Assembly (NCBI RefSeq): GCF_015291665.1 | Contig: NZ_CP030048.1 | Location: forward strand, 1,612,001-1,676,000 | Origin: Bradyrhizobium sp. CCBAU 53338 | GTDB taxonomy: Bacteria > Pseudomonadota > Alphaproteobacteria > Rhizobiales > Xanthobacteraceae | Direction of reading: 5' to 3' | Length of the DNA stretch: 64,000 nt | In this document: piece by piece, positions 10,483 to 19,557 of the stretch | Position numbering within the stretch: position 1 is the first letter of the stretch | Layout: each line of letters starts with the position of its first letter | Position numbers and translations under genes: made by a program | The notes under the pieces: generated by a model | Seen by the model: only the letters and a program-made list of their open reading frames with translations | Told to the model about the DNA's origin: nothing | The model's database searches: none

Positions 10483-11403
10483 ATGAGCTTCCCCGACATC
10501 ACGCCCTCACTCAAGGCCGCGATGCCGGAGTTGCGCGGCCGGCTGCTGGCCAACCAGTCGCTCGCCGAGCTGACCTGGTTTCGCGTCGGTGGTCCGGCGC
10601 AGGTGCTGTTCACGCCGGCCGATGAAGACGATCTCGCCTACTTCCTCGCGCATCTTGCTTCCGAGATCCCGGTCTATGTCGTCGGTGTCGGCTCCAATCT
10701 CATCGTGCGAGACGGCGGCATTGCCGGCGTGGTGATCCGCCTCGCGCCGCGCGCTTTCGGCGAGACCACAGCGAGCGGCGATGTCGTCACTGCGGGTGCG
10801 GCCGCGCTCGACAAGCGCGTGGCGGAAGTCGCCGCCGGCGCTAATATCGGCGGGCTCGAATTCTATTTCGGCATTCCCGGCACCATCGGCGGCGCGCTGC
10901 GCATGAATGCGGGCGCCAATGGCGGTGAGACCAAGGATGTCCTGATCGAGGCGCGCGGCGTCGGGCGTGATGGCACCAAGCACGTCTTCTCCAACGCGGA
11001 CATGAAATTCGTCTACCGCAATAGCGGCGTCGATCCCTCCATCATCTTCACGACGGCGCGTTTTCGCGGCGAGATCAGGGATGCTGAAACGATCCGCGCG
11101 CGAATGGCCGAAGTGCAAAGCCATCGCGAGACCGCGCAGCCGATCCGGGAAAAGACCGGCGGCTCGACCTTCAAGAATCCGCCCGGCCATTCCGCCTGGA
11201 AGCTGGTCGATGCTGCCGGCTGCCGGGGCCTGCGGGTCGGCGGCGCGCAGGTCTCCGAGATGCATTGCAATTTCCTGATCAACACGGGCGATGCGACCGC
11301 GCACGACATCGAGACGCTCGGCGAGACCGTGCGCGAGCGAGTGAAGGCGAATTCCGGAATTGAGCTGCACTGGGAAATCAAGCGGATTGGAATTCCCGAT
11401 TGA
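10483..11403 (+). CDS. murB: UDP-N-acetylenolpyruvoylglucosamine reductase MurB
   Basis: MurB is the FAD- and NADPH-dependent cytoplasmic reductase that makes UDP-MurNAc. At 306 residues it is of the shorter type II class. FAD-binding motifs are visible: TWFRVGGPA near residue 30, [13 protein letters not shown] near residue 67, and [20 protein letters not shown]. The C-terminal substrate domain has [20 protein letters not shown] and the late Glu-bearing stretch before the end. The order murC-murB-ddl is standard for this cluster. Confidence 0.97.
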   Translation: MSFPDITPSLKAAMPELRGRLLANQSLAELTWFRVGGPAQVLFTPADEDDLAYFLAHLASEIPVYVVGVGSNLIVRDGGIAGVVIRLAPRAFGETTASGDVVTAGAAALDKRVAEVAAGANIGGLEFYFGIPGTIGGALRMNAGANGGETKDVLIEARGVGRDGTKHVFSNADMKFVYRNSGVDPSIIFTTARFRGEIRDAETIRARMAEVQSHRETAQPIREKTGGSTFKNPPGHSAWKLVDAAGCRGLRVGGAQVSEMHCNFLINTGDATAHDIETLGETVRERVKANSGIELHWEIKRIGIPD

Positions 11404-11405
11404 TG

Positions 11406-11505
11406 GTCATTCCGGAGCGCGCGAAACGCGAACCATGGTGCGCAATTGCGCACCTGAGATTCTCGAGATTCCGGGTCTGGTGCTTGCGCACCATCCCGGA
11501 ATGAC
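11406..11505. repeat. 100-bp inverted-repeat element, copy 1 (murB-ddl gap)
   Basis: The element is bounded by GTCATTCCGG (11406-11415) and CCGGAATGAC (11496-11505), exact reverse complements. Inside lies the palindrome GGTGCGCAATTGCGCACC and a second stem containing CTCGAG. The reverse complement of this element matches the element at 30522-30622 over its central 40 bp with only a few differences, so the two are copies of one family in opposite orientation. It has no coding capacity. Confidence 0.85.
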
Positions 11506-11526
11506 GGCACAGAGGTAACTGAGAAC

Positions 11527-12513
11527 ATGCGCATCACCATCCTCTTCGGCGGCTCCAACCGCGAACGTCTGGTTTCAGTCGCCTCGGCCCAGGCGCTGCA
11601 TCAGGCGCTGCCCGAGGCCGATCTCTGGTTCTGGGACGTCGAGGACAAGGTGCATGTGGTCCAGTCGAAACAGTTGCTCGAACATTCCCGGCCGTTCGAG
11701 GACGAGTTCAGGCCGGGCACCTCAGGCATTTCACTGGCGCAGGCGCTCGACCAGGCCAAGGCGGAAGATCGCGTCCTCGTGCTCGGCCTGCATGGCGGAT
11801 GCGCGGAGAATGGCGAATTGCAGGTGATGTGCGAGGCGCGCGGCGTGCCGTTCACCGGCTCGGGCTCGGCTTCATCGCATCTCGCCTTCGACAAGATCGC
11901 GGCCAAGCGGTTTGCCGCGCTCGGTGGCGCGACGCCGCCTGCGGGCATCGCGCTCGAGAACATCGACGACGCCTTCGCCGAATACGGCCGGCTGATCGCA
12001 AAGCCGGCGCGCGACGGCTCGAGCTATGGCCTGATCTTCGTCAACGCCAAGCAGGATCTCGTCGCCGTTCGCAACGCGGCCAAGCACGAAGAATATGTGA
12101 TCGAGCCCTACATCGCCGGCGTCGAGGCGACCTGCGGTGTCTTGGAGCGCACCGACGGTTCGCTCATCTCGCTGCCGCCGATCGAGATCATTCCGGGCGA
12201 GGGCAATTTCGACTACGCGGCCAAATATCTGCTGTCGACGACCCAGGAGATCTGTCCGGGTCGCTTTTCGGCGGAGGTCACCGCCGCGCTCAAGACGCAG
12301 GCCATGCTGGCGCACCGCGCGATGTCCTGCTCCGGCTACTCCCGCTCCGACTTCATCGTCTCGGACAAGGCGCTGATGTATCTCGAAACCAACACGCTGC
12401 CCGGGTTGACCAAGTCCTCGCTCTACCCCAAGGCGCTGAAAGCCGAGGGCATAGCCTTCGTTGATTTCCTCCGCGACCTGATCGAGCTCGCCGCGCGCCG
12501 GGTGCGGAAATAG
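11527..12513 (+). CDS. ddl: D-alanine:D-alanine ligase (divergent Ddl)
   Basis: Ddl makes the D-Ala-D-Ala dipeptide used by MurF, using an ATP-grasp fold. The 328-residue protein keeps the catalytic features seen in E. coli DdlB: the Glu of the GG...ER motif (ILFGGSNRERLVS), the Ser-Ser loop (KPARDGSSYG), the Arg/Asp pair (SRSDFI) and the metal-binding LETNTLPGLTKSSLYP. It differs at the usual HGxxGEDG motif, which here reads HGGCAENG. Position between murB and ftsQ supports the role, although a second, more typical Ddl elsewhere in the genome is possible. Confidence 0.88.
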   Translation: MRITILFGGSNRERLVSVASAQALHQALPEADLWFWDVEDKVHVVQSKQLLEHSRPFEDEFRPGTSGISLAQALDQAKAEDRVLVLGLHGGCAENGELQVMCEARGVPFTGSGSASSHLAFDKIAAKRFAALGGATPPAGIALENIDDAFAEYGRLIAKPARDGSSYGLIFVNAKQDLVAVRNAAKHEEYVIEPYIAGVEATCGVLERTDGSLISLPPIEIIPGEGNFDYAAKYLLSTTQEICPGRFSAEVTAALKTQAMLAHRAMSCSGYSRSDFIVSDKALMYLETNTLPGLTKSSLYPKALKAEGIAFVDFLRDLIELAARRVRK

Positions 12514-12861
12514 TTAGGATTGGTTAACGGCCGGAACGGCCAAAACGGCCGGTTTGGCGGCCAAAACCGGTAAAATACCGGACATCGTGGCGCAACTGCC
12601 TCACTTGCCTGGGCAAAAAGCATCCCGCGTTAACGAACTTTACCTTTTGTTTACCAGGACATCCGAAGGTTAACGCTGGCGGCGCATATGGCGTTTTGGC
12701 TGCCGGCGCGTGAGTCGTTTCGGATGTTTCCGGTCGGCGAACGCTTTGAAGGGGAGCGGTTTCTTCAGCCGAAGACCATCACCCGGCCCGGCACGACCGA
12801 GACGTCATGTTCGCCAGGACCCGCGCGGGTGTCGCGGGCAAACTGTTGACGAGCTCGTGCA
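12514..12861 (+). promoter_or_regulatory. ddl-ftsQ intergenic region: GGCC palindromes and possible CtrA site
   Basis: The 348-bp gap has no convincing gene. Overlapping GGCC and CCGG words crowd 12528-12582 and include a hairpin at 12549-12570 (CCGGTTTGGC, one-base loop, GCCAAAACCGG, one bulge). At 12630-12644 lies TTAA-N7-TACC, close to the CtrA consensus TTAA-N7-TTAA. In Caulobacter the ftsQA promoter is CtrA-controlled, so this is a reasonable but unproven site. The A/T-richer stretch 12620-12675 is the best place for an ftsQAZ promoter. Confidence 0.4.
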
Positions 12862-13866
12862 ATGGATGGTGCAGGAAGCCTCACCCGGTCGTTTGTGAGA
12901 TCGCTGAGGCCCCAAGCTGACCTGAAGGCGGCCGCTATCGGAGCGGTCGTGCTTCTGCGCGAGTGGGTGCAGGACAAGCGCGCGAGCGCCAAGCAGAAGA
13001 TCAAGGCCAAAGCCGTCATCGAGCGCGAGCCGCCGCCGCGCCTGGTCGCGCTGATCGAGCGCTATCTGCCGCGCCGGGTCGGGATTACCATGACCGTGCT
13101 GCTGCTGATCGGCAGCTGCGGCCTCGGCATCGTCAAGGGCGGTCATCTCCAGGATTTCATCACCGCGGTCAGCGACGCGCGCAACGCGATGGCCAATTCG
13201 GCCGGCTTCCGCATCACCTCGGTCGTGATCAACGGCCGCAAGCAGCTCAGCCAGGACGAGATCCTCGCGATCGGCGGCGTCAGCGGCCGCTCATCGCTGC
13301 TGTTCCTCGATGCCGACGACGTCCGCGACAAGCTCAAGGCCAATCCCTGGATTGCGGACGCGACCGTGCTGAAGCTCTATCCGGGCCAGCTGATGATCGA
13401 GATCACCGAGCGCAAGGCGTTCGCGCTGTGGCAGGAGGCCGGCCGGCTCTCCGTCATCGCCGACGACGGCGCGCTGCTCGAGCCCTATGTCTCGCGCCGG
13501 TTCCTGTCGCTGCCGCTCGTGGTCGGCAAGGGCGCCGACACGCAGGCCCGCGATTTCCTGGCTTTGCTCGCCCGCTATCCGCAGGTGAACTCGGTGACCA
13601 AAGCCGCGATCTATGTCGGCGAGCGGCGCTGGAACCTGAGGCTGAAGGACGGTCTCGACGTCCGCCTGCCCGAGCAGGACGTCGGCAACGCACTCGCCGC
13701 GCTCTCCAAGCTCGACAAGGACGAACGCCTGTTCTCGAAGGACATCGTGGCGATCGACATGCGCCTGCCCGACCGTCTGGTGGTGCAGCTGTCCGACGAC
13801 GCCGCCAAGGCGCGCGATGATCTGTTCAAGGACAAGAAGAAAAAGAAGGCCGGGGACGCCGCATGA
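12862..13866 (+). CDS. ftsQ: Cell division protein FtsQ
   Basis: FtsQ is the bitopic membrane protein that links early and late divisome proteins through FtsB/FtsL. The 334-residue sequence has a basic cytoplasmic N-terminus of about 70 residues, one membrane segment near residues 73-95 (GITMTVLLLIGSCGLGIV), and a periplasmic POTRA domain starting at FRITSVVINGRKQLSQDEI, followed by the beta domain (NPWIADATVLKLYPGQL). The C-terminus is Lys-rich. It overlaps ftsA by four bases (ATGA), indicating coupling. Confidence 0.95.
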   Translation: MDGAGSLTRSFVRSLRPQADLKAAAIGAVVLLREWVQDKRASAKQKIKAKAVIEREPPPRLVALIERYLPRRVGITMTVLLLIGSCGLGIVKGGHLQDFITAVSDARNAMANSAGFRITSVVINGRKQLSQDEILAIGGVSGRSSLLFLDADDVRDKLKANPWIADATVLKLYPGQLMIEITERKAFALWQEAGRLSVIADDGALLEPYVSRRFLSLPLVVGKGADTQARDFLALLARYPQVNSVTKAAIYVGERRWNLRLKDGLDVRLPEQDVGNALAALSKLDKDERLFSKDIVAIDMRLPDRLVVQLSDDAAKARDDLFKDKKKKKAGDAA

Positions 13867-15185
13867 CCGGTCTTGATCGCACCCAGACGCCGAAGACGCG
13901 CCCGATGCCGCACAAGCGCGGCGGCCTCGTTGCCTGCCTCGACATCGGCACCAGCAAGATCGCCTGCATGATCGCGCGGTTGAAGCCGTCGCCGCCGAGC
14001 GAGGCGCTGCGCGGGCGCACTCATGCGGTGGAGTTGATCGGCTACAGCCAGATCCAGTCGCGCGGCATGAAGGCCGGCGCGGTGGTCGATCTCGGCGAAT
14101 GCGAGCAGGCGGTGCGCCAGGCCGTCGGGCTTGCCGAGAAAATGGCCAAGGTCCGCGTCGAGTCCGTTTTGCTGTCGGTCTCCGGCGGCCGGCTCGCGGG
14201 CCAGCTGGTCGAAGCCGCGGCCGATATCCGCGGTGGCGCGGTGACGCCTGCCGATGTCAGCCGCGTAACCTCCACCGGCATGCGTCACGCCACCGGCGAA
14301 GGCCGCACCGTGCTGCATGCGCTGCCGGTCGGCTACACGCTCGACGGCGCCAAGGGGATCCGCGATCCTCGTGGCATGGTCGCACATCAGTTCGGCGTCG
14401 ACATGAACGTCGTCACCTGCGATGCCACCGTTGCGCGCAACCTGATGCTGGCGGTGGAACGCTGCCATCTCAACGTCGAAGCCATGGCGGCAAGCCCTTA
14501 TGTCGCCGGCCTGTCGGTGCTGACCGACGACGAGGCCGATCTCGGCGCCGCCGTGGTCGAAATGGGCGCAGGCACCACCACCATCGCGGTCTATTCCGGC
14601 GGCCGTTTCGTGCACGCGGCCGGATTTGCGGTCGGCGGGCAACACATCACGATGGATCTCGCGCGCGGACTCTCCGCGACCATTGCCGATGCCGAGCGAA
14701 TCAAGACGTTATACGGCACCGTCATCACCGGCGGATCGGACTCGCGTGAGCTGATGTCTGTACCGACAGCCGGTGACGATCAGGATCTGCCGCAGATCGT
14801 TTCGCGCGCCACCATCGCCAACATCGTCAAGCACCGTGCCGAGGAAGTCTTCGAAATGGTTCGGGACAAGCTGAAGGATTCGCCCTTCGCGGCAGAGCCC
14901 AAGGGCCGCGTCGTGCTCTCCGGCGGCGCCTCGCAGCTCACCGGCCTCGTCGAGCTCGGCACCCAGATTCTCGGCCGGCCCGTGCGCGTCGGCCGCCCGC
15001 TCGGTTTCGGCCGGCTGCCCAACGAGGCGAAGAACGCCGCGTTCGCGGTGCCGGCCGGCCTTCTCGTCTACCCGCAATATGTTCACCACGAGCATGTCGA
15101 ACCGCGGCATACGCGGCAGCAGGTCAAGACAGGGACCGGCGGTTATTTCGGAAAGGTCGGACGATGGCTACGCGAGGGCTTTTGA
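13863..15185 (+). CDS. ftsA: Cell division protein FtsA
   Basis: FtsA is the actin-like ATPase that anchors FtsZ to the membrane and recruits the divisome. The 440-residue protein has the phosphate-1 loop DIGTSKIACMIARL near residue 27, the SHS2 (1C) region, phosphate-2 EMGAGTTTIAVYSGG, and the adenosine loop VLSGGASQLTGL. The C-terminal end (GKVGRWLREGF) is a short amphipathic membrane-targeting helix, as in other FtsA proteins. It lies between ftsQ and ftsZ. Confidence 0.97.
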   Translation: MTGLDRTQTPKTRPMPHKRGGLVACLDIGTSKIACMIARLKPSPPSEALRGRTHAVELIGYSQIQSRGMKAGAVVDLGECEQAVRQAVGLAEKMAKVRVESVLLSVSGGRLAGQLVEAAADIRGGAVTPADVSRVTSTGMRHATGEGRTVLHALPVGYTLDGAKGIRDPRGMVAHQFGVDMNVVTCDATVARNLMLAVERCHLNVEAMAASPYVAGLSVLTDDEADLGAAVVEMGAGTTTIAVYSGGRFVHAAGFAVGGQHITMDLARGLSATIADAERIKTLYGTVITGGSDSRELMSVPTAGDDQDLPQIVSRATIANIVKHRAEEVFEMVRDKLKDSPFAAEPKGRVVLSGGASQLTGLVELGTQILGRPVRVGRPLGFGRLPNEAKNAAFAVPAGLLVYPQYVHHEHVEPRHTRQQVKTGTGGYFGKVGRWLREGF

Positions 15186-15272
15186 TGACCGCTTTCCGCA
15201 AATGTCTGATTTCACCAACTCCCGCGGCCGCAGGCCGGGGCGAACCCACGCGCGCGTGATCGAGAGGCAAAC

Positions 15273-17063
15273 ATGACCATCAGCATCAACGTTCCTGATA
15301 TTCACGAGTTGAAGCCCCGGATCACCGTGTTCGGCGTCGGCGGCGCCGGCGGCAACGCCGTCAACAACATGATCACGGCGGGCCTTCAGGGCGTCGACTT
15401 CGTGGTCGCCAACACCGACGCGCAAGCGCTGACGATGTCGAAGGCGCAGCGCATCGTGCAGATGGGCACCGCGGTGACGCAAGGGCTCGGCGCAGGTTCG
15501 CAGCCGAACGTCGGCGCTGCCGCTGCCGAAGAAGTCATCGACGAGCTGCGTGATCATCTCTCGGGCGCCAACATGGTGTTCGTCACCGCCGGCATGGGCG
15601 GCGGCACCGGCACCGGTGCAGCTCCCGTCATCGCCAAGACCGCGCGCGACATGGGCATCCTCACCGTCGGCGTCGTGACCAAGCCGTTCCACTTCGAGGG
15701 CGGCCGCCGCATGCGCACCGCCGAAGCCGGCATCGCCGAGCTGCACAAGGTGGTCGACACGCTGCTGATCATCCCGAACCAGAACCTGTTCCGGGTCGCC
15801 AACGAGAAGACCACCTTCGCCGACGCGTTCGCGATGGCCGACCAGGTGCTCTATTCGGGCGTGGCCTGCATCACCGACCTGATGGTCAAGGAAGGCCTGA
15901 TCAACCTCGACTTCGCCGACGTCCGCGCCGTCATGCGCGAGATGGGCAAGGCGATGATGGGCACCGGCGAGGCCTCCGGCGACAAGCGCGCGCTGACCGC
16001 CGCGGAAGCCGCGATCGCCAACCCGCTGATCGACGACAGCTCGATGAAGGGTGCCAAGGGCCTCCTGATCTCGATCACCGGCGGCAAGGACCTGACCCTG
16101 TTCGAGGTCGACGAAGCTGCAACCCGCATCCGCGAGGAAGTCGACCAGGACGCCAACATCATCGTCGGCGCCACCTTCGACGAAGCGCTCGACGGCCTGA
16201 TCCGCGTTTCGGTCGTCGCCACCGGCATCGAGCAGGCTGCAATTGCCCGCAACAGCCAGGCGACCTCCGCTCCGGTTGCGAACGCCGCGCCGCAGCAGGC
16301 TCCGGCGGTTCCGGCCGCTGCCGCCGAAAGCCGTCTCGCCGACCTCACCGCACGCCTCCGCGCTGACAACCAGCGTCTGGCCGAACGCGCCCAGAAGATG
16401 GAAGCGCAGATCCCGGCCGCGGCCCCGGTCGCTGCCGCGCCCGTCGCACCGCGTCCCAATGTCGAGCGCGCCGCGCTTGCCGCGATCGCCGCAGCCGTGT
16501 CCGAAGTCCCGCCGGCGTCCGCGCCGCAGACCTACGGCGACGTCACCGTGCGGCCGATCGCGCAGAAGCCCACGCTGTTTCCGGAACCCGAGCAGGCCCC
16601 GCTCGCCATGCACGAGCCGATGACTCCGGAAACCTTCATTCCGCCGCAGGCCGAGCGCGCCCCGGCCCGCGCGCCGCGGATGCCGCGCCTCGAGGAACTG
16701 CCGATGCCGGCCCAGGCCGAGCTTCGTCAGGCCCGTGGCGAAGTGGAAGAAGAGACGCCCCAGAAGACCCGTCTGTCACTGCTTCAGCGCCTCGCCAATG
16801 TCGGCCTCGGCCGTCGTGACGAGGAGAGCGAGGCGCCGATCGCGGCTCGCACTTCCGGTCCCGCCATGCCGGCGCTGCCCGAGCGCAAGCCGCAGCGGAC
16901 CGTGCAGCAGCAGATCGCTGCCAGCGAGCCGGTGTCCGAGTATGCCCGCCGGCCCGCCCCGCAGGGTCTCGACGCCCATGGCCGCCCGGCACCTGTTGCG
17001 CCGGCGCCACAGGGAGACGACCATCTTGATATCCCGGCCTTCCTGCGGCGGCAGGCGACCTGA
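15273..17063 (+). CDS. ftsZ: Cell division GTPase FtsZ
   Basis: FtsZ is the tubulin homologue that forms the Z-ring. Residues 1 to about 320 carry the GTPase and C-terminal tubulin-like domains, including [14 protein letters not shown], the signature [11 protein letters not shown] near residue 110, and the T7 loop region NLDFADVR. A long Ala/Pro/Glu-rich linker of about 260 residues follows, with a short helical stretch, ending in the conserved tail [12 protein letters not shown] that binds FtsA and other partners. At 596 residues it is long, as is common in Rhizobiales. The terminator at 17090 closes this unit. Confidence 0.98.
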   Translation: MTISINVPDIHELKPRITVFGVGGAGGNAVNNMITAGLQGVDFVVANTDAQALTMSKAQRIVQMGTAVTQGLGAGSQPNVGAAAAEEVIDELRDHLSGANMVFVTAGMGGGTGTGAAPVIAKTARDMGILTVGVVTKPFHFEGGRRMRTAEAGIAELHKVVDTLLIIPNQNLFRVANEKTTFADAFAMADQVLYSGVACITDLMVKEGLINLDFADVRAVMREMGKAMMGTGEASGDKRALTAAEAAIANPLIDDSSMKGAKGLLISITGGKDLTLFEVDEAATRIREEVDQDANIIVGATFDEALDGLIRVSVVATGIEQAAIARNSQATSAPVANAAPQQAPAVPAAAAESRLADLTARLRADNQRLAERAQKMEAQIPAAAPVAAAPVAPRPNVERAALAAIAAAVSEVPPASAPQTYGDVTVRPIAQKPTLFPEPEQAPLAMHEPMTPETFIPPQAERAPARAPRMPRLEELPMPAQAELRQARGEVEEETPQKTRLSLLQRLANVGLGRRDEESEAPIAARTSGPAMPALPERKPQRTVQQQIAASEPVSEYARRPAPQGLDAHGRPAPVAPAPQGDDHLDIPAFLRRQAT

Positions 17064-17089
17064 GGATTGTTACAATAAGGCAGACGCAA

Positions 17090-17128
17090 AAAGGTCCCGG
17101 CGGGAAGCTTGCCGGGACCTTTCCTTTT
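17090..17128 (+). terminator. Rho-independent terminator after ftsZ
   Basis: A perfect 12-bp stem (AAAGGTCCCGGC at 17090-17101 and GCCGGGACCTTT at 17111-17122) with a 9-base loop is followed by CCTTTTG. It starts 26 bp after the ftsZ stop and is the strongest intrinsic terminator in the window, marking the end of the dcw transcript. Confidence 0.9.
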
Positions 17129-17426
17129 GTCTCGCGCATATCCGGATTGCGTGTTCAAGCAACTGATTTTAAATCATTAATTAGCGGTTGGGTGCTTCAG
17201 TAAAGCTGCCGATATCAGTCCCAAACCGAGGTGCAATTTGGTTAAGCCTTGGCGCGAATACGGCGGGTTTGGGGTAACAATCGGTAAAAAAGCGTGAGTT
17301 GGCGCTGTTTGAGGCAGTGACTATGGTTTGCCGTGACTTGGGGATACGGAGATTCGGTCGGTCGATCTCAATCGATCAGTCGAGCCTCGTATAAGTCGCA
17401 GTGGGTCGTAGTGGGGCGGGTTCCTG
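17129..17426 (+). promoter_or_regulatory. Upstream region of lpxC
   Basis: About 300 bp between the ftsZ terminator and lpxC. It is clearly richer in A/T than its surroundings, especially 17155-17185 (runs of TTAA and ATTA) and 17265-17295. This composition and the upstream terminator suggest that lpxC has its own promoter here. I could not assign one hexamer pair with confidence, and the TTAA words at 17168-17182 do not fit the CtrA spacing well. Confidence 0.4.
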
Positions 17427-18389
17427 ATGAAATTTAGCCGGCAAACAACGCTTCGCGCGCAAGCCACCGTGGCCGGCGTCGGCGTTCATTCCGGTCTTCC
17501 AGTCACCCTGACGTTGGGACCTGCACCTGTCGATGCAGGTTTTATTTTTGTCCGCACTGGCCTCGAGGGAAGTGACCGCGAGATTCAGGCGACTGCCGAC
17601 CAGGTGATCGCGACCGATTTCGCGACCGTCCTCGGCGACCGTACCGGTCCGCTGGTGTCCACCGCGGAGCATGTGCTGGCTGCGCTGCGGGGCATGGGTG
17701 TCGACAACGCCACCATCGAGATCGACGGTCCGGAAGTGCCGATCATGGACGGCAGCGCCGCGGCCTTCGTTGCTGCGATCGATCAGGCCGGCATCGTCAC
17801 CCAGCCGGCTCAGCGCCGGTTCATCCAGGTTTTGAAGCCGATTTCGGTCAAGATCGGCGACTCCTTCGGCGAGATCCGGCCCTACGCCAACGGTTTCCGC
17901 GTCGAGGTCGAGATCGACTTCACCAACCCCGTCATCGGTCAGCAGAGCTACGCCTTCGAGCTCAACCCGGAGCGCTTCCGCCGCGACGTCGGCCGCGCCC
18001 GGACCTTCGGTCTGATGGGCGACGTTGCCCGGCTCTGGAGCGCGGGCTACGCGCTCGGTGCCTCCTTCGAAAATACCGTCGTGTTCGACGAGGAGCGGCT
18101 GCTCAACACCGAGGGCCTGCGCTACGCTGACGAATGCGCCCGCCACAAGGTGCTGGACGTGATCGGCGATCTCTCGCTGGCCGGACTGCCGCTGCTTGGC
18201 GCCTATCGCTCGCTGCGTGGCGGCCACAAGCTCAACCACGCCGTCCTGACCGCTCTGCTTGCCGACCGTACTGCCTGGCGTGTGGTCGAGGGCGAGGCCG
18301 TTCGCCGCACCACGCGTGCCGTGGTCGAGGTTGGCAGCGGTATTGTTGGCGGCCGGATCGCCGCGGCCTATGGGCCGGACGTGTCCTGA
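17427..18389 (+). CDS. lpxC: UDP-3-O-acyl-GlcNAc deacetylase LpxC
   Basis: LpxC is the zinc-dependent deacetylase that commits UDP-acyl-GlcNAc to lipid A synthesis. The 320-residue protein has the duplicated LpxC fold, with zinc-ligand motifs in STAEHVLAALRGMG (first His) and HKVLDVIGDLSLAGLPL (second His and Asp), MDGSAAAF in the first half and ARTFGLMGDV in the second. The His in GGHKLNHA near the end completes the active site. lpxC follows ftsZ in many proteobacterial dcw clusters. Confidence 0.97.
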   Translation: MKFSRQTTLRAQATVAGVGVHSGLPVTLTLGPAPVDAGFIFVRTGLEGSDREIQATADQVIATDFATVLGDRTGPLVSTAEHVLAALRGMGVDNATIEIDGPEVPIMDGSAAAFVAAIDQAGIVTQPAQRRFIQVLKPISVKIGDSFGEIRPYANGFRVEVEIDFTNPVIGQQSYAFELNPERFRRDVGRARTFGLMGDVARLWSAGYALGASFENTVVFDEERLLNTEGLRYADECARHKVLDVIGDLSLAGLPLLGAYRSLRGGHKLNHAVLTALLADRTAWRVVEGEAVRRTTRAVVEVGSGIVGGRIAAAYGPDVS

Positions 18390-18633
18390 AAGCCCGCTGC
18401 GGCAAGCGGCCAAGCGGCGATTTCGCCGGGAAACTCCTGGTAACCATGATCGACTAGGATTGCGGCGATTTCGCCTTAATCCGGGCGGAATGCCTGCCTA
18501 TCCGATAGGTTAACAATCGTTTTTCGGTTACACCGACGTGGTCGCATGGCAGGCACCACGATCACATTTCGCGGCCGTGACGGGGATCACGGGCTGGCGG
18601 GCACCGCATCACAGGGCGTCAGGTCTTAAATTC

Positions 18634-19533
18634 ATGTCGGCACAGCGTATGACGCGCGGATTTTTCTTGGGATCTCCAAAGGCTCCGGTCGAGACCCGTC
18701 GGCTGCTTCAGGCCGCGACCCTCTTCCTGCTCGCGCTGCCGCTGGCCGGCTGCGGCACCGGCTCCCTCTGGGACAAGTTTACCGCCAAGGACGATACCTT
18801 CGTCGAGGAGCCCGCCGACAAGATCTACAATGAGGGCTTGTACCTCATGAACGAAAAGAAGGACATGAAGGCGGCGAACAAGAAGTTCGAGGAAGTCGAC
18901 CGCCAGCATCCCTATTCCGACTGGGCGCGGAAATCGCTGTTGATGTCGGCCTACGCGTCCTACCAGGGCGGCGACTATGACAGTTGCATCGGTGCCGCGA
19001 CCCGCTACGTCACTCTGCATCCCGGCAGCCCGGATGCCGCTTACGCGCAGTACCTGATCGCCGCCTCGCATTACGACCAGATCCCGGACATCAATCGCGA
19101 CCAGGGCCGCACCGAGAAGGCGATCGCCGCGCTGGAAGAGGTAGTGCGCAAATATCCGACGTCCGAATATGCGACCTCCGCCAAGGCCAAGATCGAGGGC
19201 GCACGCGACCAGCTTGCCGGCAAGGAAATGGCCGTCGGCCGCTACTACATGCAGAAGAAGGACTACACGGCCGCAATCAACCGCTACAAGGCCGTGGTGA
19301 CGCAGTACCAGACCACGCGTCACGTCGAGGAGGCGCTCTACCGCCTCACCGAGGCCTATATGTCGATCGGCATCGTCGGCGAGGCCCAGACCGCCGCCGC
19401 CGTGCTCGGCCACAATTTTCCTGACAGCCGCTGGTACAAGGACGCCTATAATCTTGTAAAATCCGGCGGTCTCGAGCCGAGCGAGAATCAGGGGTCCTGG
19501 ATCAGCCAGACCTTCAAGAAGATAGGCCTCTAG
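18634..19533 (+). CDS. bamD: Outer membrane assembly lipoprotein BamD
   Basis: BamD is the essential lipoprotein partner of BamA in beta-barrel insertion. I placed the start at ATG 18634, giving 299 residues; the frame is open further upstream. The signal peptide ends in a lipobox (LPLAGC) with Cys at about residue 40. TPR-like helical repeats follow, with YNEGLYLMNEKKDMKAA, HPYSDWARKSLLMSAY, YVTLHPGSPDAAYAQYL and GRYYMQKKDYTAAINRY, all typical of BamD/YfiO. lpxC-bamD-recN is a common alphaproteobacterial order. Confidence 0.95.
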   Translation: MSAQRMTRGFFLGSPKAPVETRRLLQAATLFLLALPLAGCGTGSLWDKFTAKDDTFVEEPADKIYNEGLYLMNEKKDMKAANKKFEEVDRQHPYSDWARKSLLMSAYASYQGGDYDSCIGAATRYVTLHPGSPDAAYAQYLIAASHYDQIPDINRDQGRTEKAIAALEEVVRKYPTSEYATSAKAKIEGARDQLAGKEMAVGRYYMQKKDYTAAINRYKAVVTQYQTTRHVEEALYRLTEAYMSIGIVGEAQTAAAVLGHNFPDSRWYKDAYNLVKSGGLEPSENQGSWISQTFKKIGL

Positions 19534-19557
19534 GTCTCGGCTAGGAAATCTGGTTCC

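Noticed and set aside
12710..12898. 62-codon frame upstream of ftsQ
   Set aside because: It overlaps the ftsQ start, lacks a ribosome-binding site and shows no recognisable motif.
17161..17185. TTAA-rich stretch as a CtrA site for lpxC
   Set aside because: The spacing gives TTAA-N7-ATTA or TTAA-N4-TTAA, neither a good match to TTAA-N7-TTAA.
18414..18475. 14-bp direct repeat GCGGCGATTTCGCC downstream of lpxC
   Set aside because: Two copies only, each a simple palindromic word likely by chance in this composition; no sign of an array or attachment site.
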